Source of the DNA: Bradyrhizobium sp. YR681
Lineage (GTDB): Bacteria; Pseudomonadota; Alphaproteobacteria; Rhizobiales; Xanthobacteraceae
Assembly: GCF_000282615.1 (NCBI RefSeq)
Contig: NZ_AKIY01000007.1
Span: forward strand, 1-54,688
Reading direction: 5' to 3'
Length of the DNA stretch: 54,688 nucleotides
Of this stretch, positions 7,895 through 17,407 are shown piece after piece; position 1 is the first letter of the stretch; every line of letters starts with the position of its first letter. Under the pieces are notes generated by a model. That model was not told the DNA's origin. It ran no database searches and saw only the letters and a program-made list of their open reading frames with translations. The translations under genes and the position numbers were made by a program.

Positions 7895-9061
7895 CTACCC
7901 AAAATACCGCGTCAGTATCCCGCGATACACCTGCGTCAGCTTCTCCAGATCCACCACCGGCACGCGCTCGTTGACCTGGTGCATGGTCTGTCCCACCAGC
8001 CCGAACTCGATCACCGGGCAATAGCTCGAGATGAAGCGTGCATCCGACGTGCCGCCTGATGTCGACAGCTCCGGCTTCCGCCCCGTCACTTCCTCGATCG
8101 CGGAGACCGCAAGGTCGGTGAACGGGCCCGGCTTGGTTACGAACACGTTCGAGTTCGAGGGCTCCCAGACGATGCGGGCCTTGATGCGGTTGCCGCAGGC
8201 TTTTGCCAGCCGCGTCTCGACCAGCTCACGCAGGCTCGCCTGGGTGTGGTTGTCGTTGTAGCGGATGTTGAATTTTGCGCGGGCCTCGCCGGGGATGACG
8301 TTGCTCGCCTTGTTACCGACGTCGACCGAGGTGAATTCGAGATTGGAGGCCTGGAACTGCGCGCTGCCATGGTCGAGCGGCTCGTCGCTGATCGCCACGA
8401 TCAGCCGCGAGATATCAGGCACCGGATTGGAGGCGCGGTGGGGATAGGCGACATGGCCCTGCACGCCGTCGACGTAAAGCGTGCCGGACTGCGAGCCGCG
8501 GCGGCCGACCTTGATGGTGTCGCCGAGCGTCTCGACATTGGACGGCTCGCCCAGCACGCAATGATCGAATGTCTCGCCGCGCTCGGCGGCCCATTTCAAC
8601 AGCTTGATGGTGCCGTTGATGGAGACGTCTTCCTCGTCGCCGGTGATCAGGAACGAGATCGAGCCGTTTCCGTCTGCACGCGGCTTGCCGCCATTGACGG
8701 CGAGATGCTCCAGCACGGCGGCGACCGAGCAGGCGATGCCGCCCTTCATGTCGACCGCGCCGCGGCCGTGCAGAAAGCCGTCCTTTACCTCGCCGGAGAA
8801 CGCGCCGACGCTCCAGGCACTCTCGTCGCCGGGCGGCACCACGTCGGTGTGGCCGGCAAAGGTGATGTGCGGGCCTTCGGTGCCGATCCGCGCGTAGAGA
8901 TTGTCGACGTCGGCGGTGCCGGGCTCGCTGAACGTCACGCGGTGGCAGGTGAAGCCCGCGGCGCTGAGGGCTGTTTCAAGCACCCCGAGCGCACCGGCGT
9001 CGGCCGGGGTTACCGAGGGGCAGCGGATGAGATCGCGGGCAATGGAAAGAGCATCGGTCAT
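7895..9061 (-). CDS. dapE: Succinyl-diaminopimelate desuccinylase
   Basis: A 388-residue M20-family zinc amidohydrolase that releases LL-diaminopimelate in lysine and cell-wall synthesis. Metal and catalytic residues are in '[12 protein letters not shown]' (His71, Asp73), '[10 protein letters not shown]' (Asp104) and 'ITGDEED' (the Glu-Glu pair), with the final His in '[12 protein letters not shown]'. The start overlaps the stop of the upstream DUF805 gene by four bases, so the two are coupled. dapD lies just upstream on the same strand. Confidence 0.96.
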   Translation of the reverse strand: MTDALSIARDLIRCPSVTPADAGALGVLETALSAAGFTCHRVTFSEPGTADVDNLYARIGTEGPHITFAGHTDVVPPGDESAWSVGAFSGEVKDGFLHGRGAVDMKGGIACSVAAVLEHLAVNGGKPRADGNGSISFLITGDEEDVSINGTIKLLKWAAERGETFDHCVLGEPSNVETLGDTIKVGRRGSQSGTLYVDGVQGHVAYPHRASNPVPDISRLIVAISDEPLDHGSAQFQASNLEFTSVDVGNKASNVIPGEARAKFNIRYNDNHTQASLRELVETRLAKACGNRIKARIVWEPSNSNVFVTKPGPFTDLAVSAIEEVTGRKPELSTSGGTSDARFISSYCPVIEFGLVGQTMHQVNERVPVVDLEKLTQVYRGILTRYFG

Positions 9062-9696
9062 GCGCCCCGCTTAACATGCATGCCGCCGGGTGGGCTAGCG
9101 CTGGGCGGCACCAATTCGAGCTCGCTCTGCTGCTCCCAGCTTTTTGCAGGGGACGGGCCGTCCTCCGTCCCGGCCAGTGGATCGGGACCAAACCGGTTAT
9201 CGCCCGCGCTGCCGGCTACGCAGAACATCTCGACAAACCCCCACAGCCACAGGATCGTCGCGACCAGCCAGAATGCAAGCATCCATGTGGAGTCGGGCAG
9301 CAGGTCCGAGAACTGGTTGTAGAGGCCGGGAAGGAAGAAGAACGGAACGATCCACCAGCCGCGCTTGTCGCGATCATGCAGCCGCTTGATCGCGGTCGCG
9401 AGGTAGATCCAGAGGAACAGTGACAAGCCGAACGCCTTGAGGATCAGGTTGGTGCGGTCAAGAGACGTCAGCGAGGGAAACGCCCGCGGGTCGGCCAGCT
9501 TGAACAGGTCGTCGAGGCCGAAGTCGAAATCGAGCTTCAGGGACAGCTTCAACGCCCCCTCGGCGTCGATGAGGCGGATGACCTGACCGATCACGCCGAG
9601 CAGGGCCGCCAGCACCGCGACGATCAGCAGCGCCTGCCACAGCAGGGCGCGGTTGATGCGGCCGTCGAAGCGGAAGAGGTACCAGGTCCAGTCCAT
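9058..9696 (-). CDS. DUF805 membrane protein
   Basis: A 212-residue membrane protein starting [21 protein letters not shown], the typical DUF805 opening (a Trp/Phe-rich N-terminus, then 'F.GRI.R..FW'). Hydrophobic segments lie around residues 20-42, 85-105 and 115-160, and '[21 protein letters not shown]' is the central family motif. The C-terminus (from about 175) is hydrophilic and Pro/Ser/Glu-rich. The family role is unknown. It lies in the dapD-dapE interval, which is a frequent neighbourhood for it in rhizobia, but no enzymatic link is known. Confidence 0.85.
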   Translation of the reverse strand: MDWTWYLFRFDGRINRALLWQALLIVAVLAALLGVIGQVIRLIDAEGALKLSLKLDFDFGLDDLFKLADPRAFPSLTSLDRTNLILKAFGLSLFLWIYLATAIKRLHDRDKRGWWIVPFFFLPGLYNQFSDLLPDSTWMLAFWLVATILWLWGFVEMFCVAGSAGDNRFGPDPLAGTEDGPSPAKSWEQQSELELVPPSASPPGGMHVKRGA

Positions 9697-9774
9697 GCGA
9701 AAGGCTCCAGACGGGGGCAGCCGCCCGGAAATTGGTCGCGATGGGGGGAGGGTGGGTTCGATGCAGTCCTAAAC

Positions 9775-9903
9775 CCGTCATCCTGGTGCGAGCCGCGCGG
9801 CGCAGCGCGCCGTGCGGGGGGCCTCGAAGGATGGACGGCCGAGATGCCGCCGGGCCGTCGCCCTTCGAGGGCCGCCGAAGAGGCGGCCACCTCAGGGTGA
9901 CGG
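9775..9903 (-). repeat. MITE-like inverted-end repeat, copy D1
   Basis: About 129 bp with near-perfect terminal inverted ends (ccgtcatcctg... and ...cagggtgacgg), containing inner hairpins such as 'ggccgcc ... ggcggcc'. Its reverse complement matches copy D2 at 46698-46823 over nearly the whole length. It lies between dapD and the DUF805 gene. No coding capacity and no transposase nearby, so it looks like a non-autonomous element. Confidence 0.8.
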
Positions 9904-9929
9904 TTAGGGCATGTCGTTCGCGGCTCAGA

Positions 9930-10775
9930 TCAGTCCCGCAGCAGCTCGTTGATGCTGGTCTTGGAGCGCGTGCGCTCGTCGACGCGCTTGACGATCACGG
10001 CGCAGGCGGTGCTCGGGCCGATCTGGCCGTTCTTCATGGGCTTGCCGGGCAGGGCGCCGGGCACCACTACCGAATACTCCGGCACCTCGCCGATGAAGAT
10101 CTCGCCGGTGTCGCGGTCGACGATCTTGGTCGAGGCGCCCAGGAACACGCCCATCGCCAGCACCGCGCCCTTGCGCACGATCACGCCTTCGGCGACCTCC
10201 GAGCGCGCGCCGATGAAGCAGTCGTCCTCGATGATCACGGGCTCGGCCTGCAGCGGCTCGAGCACGCCGCCGATGCCGGCGCCGCCGGAGATGTGCACGC
10301 GCTTGCCGATCTGCGCGCAGGAGCCGACGGTGGCCCAGGTGTCGACCATGGTGCTCTCATCGACATAGGCGCCGAGATTGACGAAGGACGGCATCAGCAC
10401 GACGTTCTTGGCGATGAAGGCCGAGCGGCGGACGACCGCGCCCGGCACGGCGCGGAAACCGGCATCGCGAAAGCGGTTCGGGCCCCAGCCCTCGAACTTC
10501 GAGGGCACCTTGTCCCACCAGCTCGCCTTGCCGGGACCGCCGCCAATGACATCCATGTCGTTGAGGCGGAACGACAGCAGCACCGCCTTCTTCAGCCACT
10601 GATTGACCTTCCACTTGCCGTCGGCGCCGCGCTCGGCGACGCGGGCCTCGCCCTTGTCCAGGGTCTCCAGCGCCTGCTCCACGGCCTCGCGCACCTCGCC
10701 CTTGGTCGAGGTCGAGATGCCGTCACGCGCGTCGAAGGCGCTGTTGATGGTGGATTCGAGGGCTTGGAGGGACAT
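9930..10775 (-). CDS. dapD: Tetrahydrodipicolinate N-succinyltransferase
   Basis: A 281-residue enzyme that succinylates tetrahydrodipicolinate, the step before the succinyl branch that ends at DapE. The N-terminal helical domain ([19 protein letters not shown]) is followed by a left-handed beta-helix of hexapeptide repeats ('[20 protein letters not shown]', '[20 protein letters not shown]', 'GVGGVLEP'-like '[18 protein letters not shown]'). The ATG at 10775 matches the family N-terminus; the open frame reaching 10877 is not used. Gene order dapD-DUF805-dapE supports the pathway role. Confidence 0.96.
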   Translation of the reverse strand: MSLQALESTINSAFDARDGISTSTKGEVREAVEQALETLDKGEARVAERGADGKWKVNQWLKKAVLLSFRLNDMDVIGGGPGKASWWDKVPSKFEGWGPNRFRDAGFRAVPGAVVRRSAFIAKNVVLMPSFVNLGAYVDESTMVDTWATVGSCAQIGKRVHISGGAGIGGVLEPLQAEPVIIEDDCFIGARSEVAEGVIVRKGAVLAMGVFLGASTKIVDRDTGEIFIGEVPEYSVVVPGALPGKPMKNGQIGPSTACAVIVKRVDERTRSKTSINELLRD

Positions 10776-10887
10776 CGGGATTTCCTCTCGGGAAGGCGTG
10801 GTTTCGTGTGAATTGGAGCGCTTTTTCGGGATTTGGAGGGACGGAGTCAAGGCATACTCCGCCGTCGTCCCGGACAAGCGCGGCCCT

Positions 10888-10971
10888 GTAGCCCGGATGG
10901 AGCGCAGCGCATCCGGGAAAGTCTCTCCGCGGCGAGGGGCCCCGGATTACGCTGCGCTCCATCCGGGCTAC
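10888..10971 (+). repeat. Palindromic repeat, copy B1
   Basis: About 84 bp with inverted ends: 'gtagcccggatggagcgcag' at the left, 'ctgcgctccatccgggctac' at the right. It ends 5 bp past the stop of the HAD gene and precedes dapD. A second copy in the same orientation is B2 at 13715-13796, so the two flank the argB-DUF1036-HAD segment. This 'agcccggatggagcgcagc' palindrome is a common type in alphaproteobacterial intergenic DNA. Confidence 0.85.
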
Positions 10972-10975
10972 GGGC

Positions 10976-11665
10976 CTACCGAAATAGCTCGCCCAAAAAT
11001 CCCGCCAGATCGTCCGTGACGTGGTCGACATAGGCCGCATCCCGGCCCGCCAGTTCCCAATCCTCGCGCACCACTTCCTTGGTGCCGTCTGGCACCACCA
11101 GCACCGTGGTCATGCCGAGCTCGTGCGGGACGGTGAGGTTGCGGGCGAGGTCTTCGAACATTGCCGCCTGGGTCGGATCGACCGAATGGTCCGAGAGAAA
11201 TTTCCGATAGGTCTGCGGCGCCGGCTTCGGCTCGAACCCGGCCGCGATGATGTCGAACACGCCGTCGAAATGCGCTCCCAGACCGAGCCGCGCCAGCACC
11301 GCATCGACATGATCGACCGAGCCGTTGGTCAGGATCAGTTTTCGTCCCGGCAGCTTTGCGATGGCCGCGCCGAGCGCCGGGTTCGGCTCCAGCGGCGAAT
11401 GGTCGATCTTGTGGACGTAGGCGAGGTAGTCGTCGGCGCGCACGTCGTGCAGGGTCATCATGCCGCGCATGGTGGTGCCGAAGCGCAGATAATAGTCCTT
11501 CTGGATCCTGCGCGCTTCGGCCGGCTCCACGTTCAGCCAGTTGCAGACGAACTCGCCGATCCGCGCATCGACCTGCTGCCACAGATTGACGTGATGCGGA
11601 TAGAGCGTGTTGTCGAGGTCGAACACCCAGGTCTCGACATGGGCGAAGGTGCGGGGGGATTTCAT
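10976..11665 (-). CDS. HAD-family pyrimidine 5'-nucleotidase-like phosphatase
   Basis: A 229-residue HAD hydrolase with the nucleophile motif 'VFDLDNTLYP' (Asp16, Asp18), motif II in 'KLILTNGS', and motif III/IV in 'GFEPKPAPQTYRKFL' and 'AAMFEDLARNLTVPHELGM'. This set fits the pyrimidine 5'-nucleotidase (SDT1/YjjG-like) group that removes phosphate from UMP/CMP. The ATG at 11665 has a GAGAG ribosome site 5-6 bp ahead and is preferred to the GTG at 11683. It lies between the DUF1036 gene and dapD on the same strand. The substrate is inferred from family only. Confidence 0.87.
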   Translation of the reverse strand: MKSPRTFAHVETWVFDLDNTLYPHHVNLWQQVDARIGEFVCNWLNVEPAEARRIQKDYYLRFGTTMRGMMTLHDVRADDYLAYVHKIDHSPLEPNPALGAAIAKLPGRKLILTNGSVDHVDAVLARLGLGAHFDGVFDIIAAGFEPKPAPQTYRKFLSDHSVDPTQAAMFEDLARNLTVPHELGMTTVLVVPDGTKEVVREDWELAGRDAAYVDHVTDDLAGFLGELFR

Positions 11666-11679
11666 CAAAACTCTCTCAA

Positions 11680-12747
11680 TCACGGCATCGCAAACCGCAG
11701 CGTCTTGCCGCCGCTAGACATGTCCACCGGGCCAAAACCCGTCGCCGCGAATCCGCGCGCGGGACAATCGGTCTGCTCAACGGTCTCGAACTTCGTCTCG
11801 CGCGTGCAGAGCTGCTTGTCGCCGCCCCAGCTCAGCGGCTTGTCCTTCAGCTTGATGGCGCGGTTGTCGGCATCGATCGCCTCCGCGAAGCTGAAGATCT
11901 GCTTCGGCTGGCCGGTCACGTCGGGATGCAGGCACTTGCCGGGATCGATCCGGTACCAGCCGCGGCTGGTCACGGACTTGCCGTCGTCGGTGGCGATGGC
12001 CGCCATCACCTTGTGCGGCGTGTCGTTGCACCAGGTCAGGCCGCTTGGTGACGGCGTCTGTGTCGCATCGACCATGGTCTTGAAGAAGTTCGGCGACGAC
12101 ACGGCATCGGACGGCAGGCCGCGGCTCTTCAGGAATGCGGCCAGTGCGCCTTGAGTCTTCGGTCCGTCGACGCCGTCGATCGCGCCGACGTCGTAACCGA
12201 TGATCACCAGCAGGCGCTGGATGCCGGCAAGGCGCGCCTGCTCGTCGTCATATTCGGAATCCTCGGCGAGATAGGCGATGAGGTTGCCGTCGTCGCCCTG
12301 CGTCGGCGTCACCTGCGTGAAGGCGGCCTGGGTCTGGCCGCTGCGGCACTGCCGCGCCGCCGCGATGACGAAATTGTCCTGCGCCACGCACAGCGTGTCG
12401 CTGCCGTTCTGCGGGATCGGGGAGGCGCCATAGACGCCGAGCGCGCGGGCATTGAGCAGGATGCGGTCGGCGGAGAGCGTGCCCTGCACCACCACGCGGC
12501 AGGTGGCGGGATCGATCCTGAACCAGCCGCGCGTCGCTGTCGCGGCCTTGTCGTCGATGCCGATCGCGGCCTCGACGACATAGGACATGCGGTTGCAGAT
12601 CTTGAGGTCGGCCAAGGCCGGCGCGGAGGAGAAGACAAACGAGACGGCTGCGGCCGGCAGCGTCATCAGGAAGCGCGTCAGGGCCGAGCGGCGGTGTCGC
12701 CGCTCTTGCCCGGCCATGCCGCCGCTCTTTGTCCGCTCGCGCCTCAC
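11680..12747 (-). CDS. DUF1036 protein with two DUF1036 repeats and a PG-binding-like segment
   Basis: A 355-residue secreted protein. After a positively charged start and a hydrophobic segment (about residues 28-46, ending SSAPALA), the first DUF1036 unit ('[19 protein letters not shown]', '[17 protein letters not shown]') spans about 47-150. A helical stretch resembling a peptidoglycan-binding fold ('[32 protein letters not shown]') follows at about 180-225. The second DUF1036 unit ('[19 protein letters not shown]', '[16 protein letters not shown]') spans about 240-350. The GTG start overlaps the argB stop by four bases; an internal ATG at 12717 is an alternative. The function is unknown; a periplasmic, wall-associated role is my inference. 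Confidence 0.8.
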   Translation of the reverse strand: MRRERTKSGGMAGQERRHRRSALTRFLMTLPAAAVSFVFSSAPALADLKICNRMSYVVEAAIGIDDKAATATRGWFRIDPATCRVVVQGTLSADRILLNARALGVYGASPIPQNGSDTLCVAQDNFVIAAARQCRSGQTQAAFTQVTPTQGDDGNLIAYLAEDSEYDDEQARLAGIQRLLVIIGYDVGAIDGVDGPKTQGALAAFLKSRGLPSDAVSSPNFFKTMVDATQTPSPSGLTWCNDTPHKVMAAIATDDGKSVTSRGWYRIDPGKCLHPDVTGQPKQIFSFAEAIDADNRAIKLKDKPLSWGGDKQLCTRETKFETVEQTDCPARGFAATGFGPVDMSSGGKTLRFAMP

Positions 12748-13631
12748 TTGTGGATCAGCGTCCCCGTGCCCGTGTTGGTGAAGAGCTCGAGCAGCACCGC
12801 GTGCTGCATCTTGCCGTCGATGATGACGACGCCCTCGACGCCCTGTTCGAGCGCGTAGATGCAGGTCTCGACCTTCGGGATCATGCCGCCGGAAATGGTG
12901 CCGTCGGCGATCAGTTTTCGCGCGTCCTTCACCGACAGCTGCGGGATCAGCTTCTTCGACTTGTCAAGCACGCCGGGCACGTCGGTGAGCAGCAGGAGGC
13001 GCTTGGCCTTCAGCGCGCCGGCGACGGCACCGGCAAAGGTGTCGGCGTTGACGTTCAGCGTCTGGCCTTCCTTGGAGGTCGCAAGCGGCGCCAGCACCGG
13101 GATCAGCTCGTAGCCGATCAGCTGGTTGAGCAGCGTGAGATCGACCTTTTCAGGATCGCCGACGAAGCCGAGATCGACCGCCTTCTCGATATGCGAGTCC
13201 GGATCGACGATGGAGCGCGTCGTCTTCGACGCCTTCACCATGTTGGCGTCCTTGCCGGACAGCCCCACGGCCTTGCCGCCGGCTTCGTTGATGTAGCCGA
13301 CGATCTGCTTGTTGACGGAGCCGGCCAGCACCATCTCGACGATCTCGATGGTCGCGGCATCGGTGATGCGCAGGCCCGCGGCGAATTCCGACTGGATGCC
13401 GAGACGCTTGAGCATGGTCGCGATCTGCGGCCCGCCGCCATGCACCACCACCGGATTGATCGCAGTCTGCTCCAGCAGCACGATGTCGCGGGCAAAGTTC
13501 TTCGCGGTCTCTTCGTCGCCCATGGCATGGCCGCCATATTTGATGACGATGGTTTCTTCGTCATACTGCTGCATGTGCGGCAGCGCTTCGGACAGGATGC
13601 GGGCCTGGTCGAGCGGGGAGATTTCGGTCAT
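12744..13631 (-). CDS. argB: Acetylglutamate kinase
   Basis: A 295-residue amino-acid kinase that phosphorylates N-acetylglutamate in arginine synthesis. The nucleotide and substrate sites are visible: '[11 protein letters not shown]', '[13 protein letters not shown]', '[11 protein letters not shown]', '[18 protein letters not shown]' and '[10 protein letters not shown]'. The ATG at 13631 matches the family start; the longer frame to 13694 runs into the intergenic region. It sits downstream of engB, separated by the DUF423 gene and repeat B2, as in other Bradyrhizobiaceae. Confidence 0.96.
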   Translation of the reverse strand: MTEISPLDQARILSEALPHMQQYDEETIVIKYGGHAMGDEETAKNFARDIVLLEQTAINPVVVHGGGPQIATMLKRLGIQSEFAAGLRITDAATIEIVEMVLAGSVNKQIVGYINEAGGKAVGLSGKDANMVKASKTTRSIVDPDSHIEKAVDLGFVGDPEKVDLTLLNQLIGYELIPVLAPLATSKEGQTLNVNADTFAGAVAGALKAKRLLLLTDVPGVLDKSKKLIPQLSVKDARKLIADGTISGGMIPKVETCIYALEQGVEGVVIIDGKMQHAVLLELFTNTGTGTLIHK

Positions 13632-13714
13632 GTCGCGGATCTCGCTGGCGGGATACTCGGGCCGCGTTCTATCTGATTGGCGGGGGCAGCGCAAAGTGTG
13701 GCTGGCATGCCGAC

Positions 13715-13796
13715 GTAGCCCGGATGGAGCGCAGCGTAATCCGGGAATCTATCCGCGAATTCGGCCCCGGATTGCGCTGCGCTCCATCCGGGCTAC
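13715..13796 (+). repeat. Palindromic repeat, copy B2
   Basis: About 82 bp with the same inverted ends as B1 and the same orientation. The interiors differ ('aatctatccgcgaattcgg' versus the B1 interior), while the 20-bp ends are almost identical. It lies between the DUF423 gene and argB, 83 bp before the argB start. Confidence 0.85.
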
Positions 13797-13799
13797 GGT

Positions 13800-14165
13800 C
13801 TACGGACCGCGCTTCGCCGCCACCGCCGCCAGCGTCACCGCCAGCCAGCTCAAAATCATCACCGTCCCGCCCGTCGGCGCCGCATACGGAAACAACGCGT
13901 GCCCCGCATATTGCCGCAAGGTGAGGTCGCCCGCGAACAGCGCGGCGCCGGTCACGAAGCCAAAAGCCGCCATGAGGCCAATTCCGCCGTGCAGAAGGCC
14001 GCGCGCGAGCAGCGCGACGCCTGCAAGTATGGCAGTTGCATGAAACAGCAGCATGGCGCTCGCCGAGGCAAGCCGGCTGGCATCGCCGCCATGGGCGGAG
14101 GCCGCGGCCAGCGCGACGCCGGCGGCGCCCATCAAACCGGCAAGCCCAATCAGCAGGCGGGCCAT
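13800..14165 (-). CDS. DUF423 (YgdD-type) small membrane protein
   Basis: A 121-residue integral membrane protein with four predicted helices. The first, 'LLIGLAGLMGAAGVALAAASAH', is followed by 'LASASAMLLFHATAILAGVALL', 'GIGLMAAFGFVTGAALFAGDL' and a last helix ending 'LAVTLAAVAAKRGP'. 'GAHG'-like and 'FAGDL..R' positions match DUF423. The ATG at 14165 overlaps the engB stop by one base (TGATG); a GTG three bases earlier is also possible. Function unknown. Coupled to engB. Confidence 0.85.
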   Translation of the reverse strand: MARLLIGLAGLMGAAGVALAAASAHGGDASRLASASAMLLFHATAILAGVALLARGLLHGGIGLMAAFGFVTGAALFAGDLTLRQYAGHALFPYAAPTGGTVMILSWLAVTLAAVAAKRGP

Positions 14166-14818
14166 CACTTGCTTCGCTCTTCCAGGAGCTTGGCCATTGC
14201 GGCGCGCAAGCTCTCCATGCCGGCCGAGCTGCGCGAGGAGGTCGCGAGCACGTTCGGGAACGCGGCCGGATGTTTGGCCAGCGCCGCCTCGGTCTCGGCG
14301 ATGCGCGACTCGAGTTCGGTGGCCTTCACCTGGTCGGCCTTGGTCAGCACGACCTGGTAACTCACGGCGGAGCGGTCGAGCGTCTTCAGAATCTCGAGGT
14401 CGACATCCTTCAGCCCGTGCCGCGCGTCGACCAGCACATAGACCCGCGCGAGCGAGGCGCGGCCGAGCAGGAATGTGTGGATCAACTCGGTCCAGGATGC
14501 GACCTGGCTCTTGGGCGCCTTGGCGTAGCCGTAGCCGGGCATGTCGACGAGGCGCAGGTCATTTTTCCCGGGGACCTCGAAGAAGATCAGTTCCTGGGTG
14601 CGGCCGGGCGTGTGCGAGGTGCGCGCCAGCGCATTGCGTCCCGTCAGCGCGTTGATCAGGCTGGACTTGCCGACATTGGAGCGGCCGGCAAAGGCGATCT
14701 CCAGCCCATCCATCGGCGGCAGCGTCGCAATCGAGGGCGAAGCCCAGATGAACTGCCAGTCGCGCGCGAACAGTTTTCGCCCGGCCTCGATCAGCTTCGC
14801 ATCTTTGTCGTCGGTCAT
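14165..14818 (-). CDS. yihA: Ribosome biogenesis GTPase EngB (YihA/YsxC)
   Basis: A 217-residue small GTPase needed for assembly of the large ribosomal subunit. Nucleotide motifs are complete: G1 GRSNVGKS (45-52), G2 Thr in 'TSHTPGRTQ' (68-75), G3 DMPG (92-95), G4 TKAD (159-162). It lies downstream of yidC, separated by repeat C1, and is followed directly by the DUF423 gene. Confidence 0.95.
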   Translation of the reverse strand: MTDDKDAKLIEAGRKLFARDWQFIWASPSIATLPPMDGLEIAFAGRSNVGKSSLINALTGRNALARTSHTPGRTQELIFFEVPGKNDLRLVDMPGYGYAKAPKSQVASWTELIHTFLLGRASLARVYVLVDARHGLKDVDLEILKTLDRSAVSYQVVLTKADQVKATELESRIAETEAALAKHPAAFPNVLATSSRSSAGMESLRAAMAKLLEERSK

Positions 14819-14841
14819 GCGAAGGCTTTCAGTTGTTTAGT

Positions 14842-14929
14842 CCGTCATTGCGAGCGCAGCGAAGCAATCCAGAGTGCCTCCGCGGAAACAGTCTGGATTG
14901 CTTCGTCGCTTCGCTCCTCGCAATGACGG
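14842..14929. repeat. Palindromic repeat with 'gtcattgcgag' ends (C1)
   Basis: About 88 bp with inverted ends, 'ccgtcattgcgagcgcagcg' at the left and a matching right end '...gctcctcgcaatgacgg'. The inner stem is 'gaagcaatccaga' against 'tctggattgcttc'. Only copy in the window; this 'cgtcattgcgagc' type is very common in Bradyrhizobium. It lies between yidC and engB on one transcription unit, so it would be transcribed. Confidence 0.8.
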
Positions 14930-14935
14930 AAAGGC

Positions 14936-16777
14936 CTACGTCGCCTTCTTCGCGAACGTCGCCTTGAGATTGTCGAACAGCTCCACCTTCACGCCGTTGC
15001 GGCGCATGATGAAGCTCTGCTGCAGCACCGAGAGCGTGTTGTTCCAGGCCCAGTAGATCACGAGACCTGCGGGGAAGCCCGCCAGCATGAAGGTGAAGAT
15101 CAGCGGCATCCAGTTGAAGATGAGCTGCTGGGTCGGATCCGGCGGCGTCGGGTTCAGCTTCATCTGGAACCACATCGTGATGCCCATGATGATCGGCCAG
15201 ATGCCGAGCGCGAGGTAGTGGCCGAACAGCGGAATCGTGGTTGGGTCGAACGGGATCAGCCCGAACAGGGTGAACAGATTGGTCGGATCGGGCGCGGAGA
15301 GGTCCTTGATCCAGCCGAAGAACGGCGCGTGCCGCATCTCGATGGTGACGAACAGCACCTTGTAGAGCGAGAAGAACACCGGGATCTGGATCACCACGGG
15401 AAGACAGCCGGCGACCGGGTTGATCTTCTCCTTGCGGTAGATCTCCATCATCTCCTGCTGCTGCTTCACCTTGTCGTCGGGATAGCGCTCCTTCAGCGCC
15501 TGAAGCTGCGGCTGGACCGACTTCATCTTCGCCATCGAGGCGTAGGACTTGTTCGCCAGCGGGAAGAACAACAGCTTCACGATCACGGTCACGAGCAGGA
15601 TCGAGATGCCGAAATTGCCGAAGAAGCGGTAGAAGAAGTCGAGGCCGAGGAACATCGGCTTGGTGATGAAATAGAACCAGCCCCAGTCGATCAAGAGATC
15701 GAAATGGTTCAGCCCCAGCTCCTTGTTGTAGCCGCCGAGGCCGGCGAACGGGAACACGCCGACGACGCCGGCTTCCTTGGCACCGGCGAACAGCCGCGCG
15801 TTTGCGGTCGCGGTGCCGCCGATCGCGACGGTGACGGGGTCGAGAAGATAGTCGGTCTGGTAGGTGTGGACGTTGCCGACCGGGTTCGACGAGAAGCGCG
15901 CCTGGAGCTGCGCGCTGGTATCAGGCAGCAGCGCCGAGGCCCAGTACTTGTCGGTCATGCCGAGCCAGCCATTGGTGGCCTTGAAGTTCACCGTCTTGGC
16001 TTCGTCGATCTTCTTGTAGGCGTATTCCTGCAGGCCATCGAGATAGCCGATCAGGCCTTCGTGCAGGATGTAGTAGCCCGAGACCTGCGGCGTGCCGTGG
16101 CGCGAGATCAGTGCGAACGGATAGAGCGTAACCGGCGAATTGCCGACGTTGCTCACCTCGTCCTTGATGGTGAAGAGATAATGATCGTCGACCGCGATGG
16201 TGCGGCGGAAGGTGAGGCCCTCGCCATTGTCCCATTTCAGCACCGCCGGCGTCGTCGGCGTCAGGCTGCCGCTGCCGTCCTGCTGCCAGACGGTCTGGGC
16301 ATCGGGCATCTTCGACGTTACGCCGGTTGCCGCCACCCAGCCGAACTCGGCGTAATAGGGCTCTGCCGTGCCCGAGGGCGAATAGAGGATGATCGCCGGC
16401 GATTTCGGGTCGACCGTTTCGCGGTACTGCACCAGTGCGAGGTCGTCGATGCGGCCGCCCTTCAGCGAGACGCTGCCGGTCAGCCGCGGCGTGTCGATCT
16501 TCACGCGCGGGCTGGCGGCAATCGCGGTGTCGCGGGCAACGACCGGCTGGGCCTGCTGGCTCGCGCCCGGTGTCGACGGTTGGGCCGCGCCGGCCTGCGG
16601 CGTGGTGCCGGGCGTTGCGGACGCCGTCGGCTGCGGCGTGGTCTTCTGCTGCAGTTCGGCCGCCTGCTGCTGGGCGCGCTGCTTCTCCATCGCCGGCACG
16701 TTGTAGAAATATTGCCAGGCGATCAGGACGAGGCCCGACAGAATGACGGCGAGGATGGTGTTGCGATTGTCGGTCAT
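14936..16777 (-). CDS. yidC: Membrane protein insertase YidC
   Basis: A 613-residue Oxa1/YidC insertase of the Gram-negative type. A first membrane helix (about 8-25) and an Ala/Gln/Pro-rich linker (about 35-85) are followed by the large periplasmic beta-domain ('VSLKGGRIDDLALVQYRETV' onward, to about 355). The five-helix insertase core starts near 'WFYFITKPMFLGLDFFYRFFGNFG'. Core motifs 'ANKSYASMAKMKSVQPQLQALKERYPDD' and 'PVAGCLPVVIQIPVFFSLYKVLF' are clear. It ends in a basic Lys/Ala tail, as needed for ribosome contact. Third in rpmH-rnpA-yidC, 17 bp after rnpA. Confidence 0.97.
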   Translation of the reverse strand: MTDNRNTILAVILSGLVLIAWQYFYNVPAMEKQRAQQQAAELQQKTTPQPTASATPGTTPQAGAAQPSTPGASQQAQPVVARDTAIAASPRVKIDTPRLTGSVSLKGGRIDDLALVQYRETVDPKSPAIILYSPSGTAEPYYAEFGWVAATGVTSKMPDAQTVWQQDGSGSLTPTTPAVLKWDNGEGLTFRRTIAVDDHYLFTIKDEVSNVGNSPVTLYPFALISRHGTPQVSGYYILHEGLIGYLDGLQEYAYKKIDEAKTVNFKATNGWLGMTDKYWASALLPDTSAQLQARFSSNPVGNVHTYQTDYLLDPVTVAIGGTATANARLFAGAKEAGVVGVFPFAGLGGYNKELGLNHFDLLIDWGWFYFITKPMFLGLDFFYRFFGNFGISILLVTVIVKLLFFPLANKSYASMAKMKSVQPQLQALKERYPDDKVKQQQEMMEIYRKEKINPVAGCLPVVIQIPVFFSLYKVLFVTIEMRHAPFFGWIKDLSAPDPTNLFTLFGLIPFDPTTIPLFGHYLALGIWPIIMGITMWFQMKLNPTPPDPTQQLIFNWMPLIFTFMLAGFPAGLVIYWAWNNTLSVLQQSFIMRRNGVKVELFDNLKATFAKKAT

Positions 16778-16794
16778 CTTCTAATGTCTCGTCA

Positions 16795-17244
16795 TCAATC
16801 GGGTTTGCGGCTGGCAGCAGGAGCGGGGCTGGGCCTCTGGCCGCGTCCCTTCGGCTGTCCCTCGGTCGATCCCTTGCCGGATCGCTTGTCGATGACCTTG
16901 GGCGTATGCCGTGCGGGCTTGGTGAACGCTATGCGCAGATCGTCGAGCATGGTGGCGAAGTCGCGCGATAGCGCGTCCCTTCGGCCGACCAGGACATAAT
17001 CATGATGGGGCTGCATCGACACCGGGTCGAGCCGCTTCACCAGTTCGCGAAGCCGGCGCCGGATGCGATTGCGCTGGGGGGCGTTGCCGTTCTTTTTGGT
17101 AACGGTGAAGCCGATCCGGATCGGGCCGCCGTCGTCGCGGTCAAGGCGTCGGCGGTCAAGGCTTTGCAGGACGAACGCGGGACTATTCGCCCGCGCGCCA
17201 TTGGCAACGGCGAGGAAATCCGCCCGCTGCCTCAGCCGATCCAT
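16795..17244 (-). CDS. rnpA: Ribonuclease P protein component
   Basis: A 149-residue basic protein that assists the RNase P RNA in trimming tRNA 5' ends. It has the family start 'RLRQRADFLAVANGARA' and the signature 'FTVTKKNGNAPQRNRIRRRLRELVKR' holding the RNR motif. The C-terminal 40 residues (from about 110) are an extra basic, Ser/Pro/Gly-rich tail. It follows rpmH by 28 bp, as in most bacteria. Confidence 0.95.
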   Translation of the reverse strand: MDRLRQRADFLAVANGARANSPAFVLQSLDRRRLDRDDGGPIRIGFTVTKKNGNAPQRNRIRRRLRELVKRLDPVSMQPHHDYVLVGRRDALSRDFATMLDDLRIAFTKPARHTPKVIDKRSGKGSTEGQPKGRGQRPSPAPAASRKPD

Positions 17245-17272
17245 GATGAAATCCCAAAAATGGGGGTCCGGC

Positions 17273-17407
17273 TCAGGCGCTCAGACGCTTGCGGCCGCGG
17301 GCGCGGCGGGCGGCGAGAACCTTGCGGCCGCCGGCGGTCGCGAGACGGGCACGGAAACCGTGACGGCGCTTGCGCACCAGTTTGCTGGGTTGATAAGTCC
17401 GCTTCAC
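17273..17407 (-). CDS. rpmH: 50S ribosomal protein L34
   Basis: A 44-residue, highly basic protein starting (M)[20 protein letters not shown] and ending ARGRKRLSA, a complete L34. The start codon is GTG at 17407, preceded by a GGAG ribosome site about 8 bp upstream. The open frame continues to 17590, but only the last 44 codons match L34. It heads the rpmH-rnpA-yidC cluster. Confidence 0.96.
   Translation of the reverse strand: MKRTYQPSKLVRKRRHGFRARLATAGGRKVLAARRARGRKRLSA

Noticed and set aside
15218..16999. Forward open frame of 593 codons
   Set aside because: Shadow of yidC, which is fully supported on the reverse strand.
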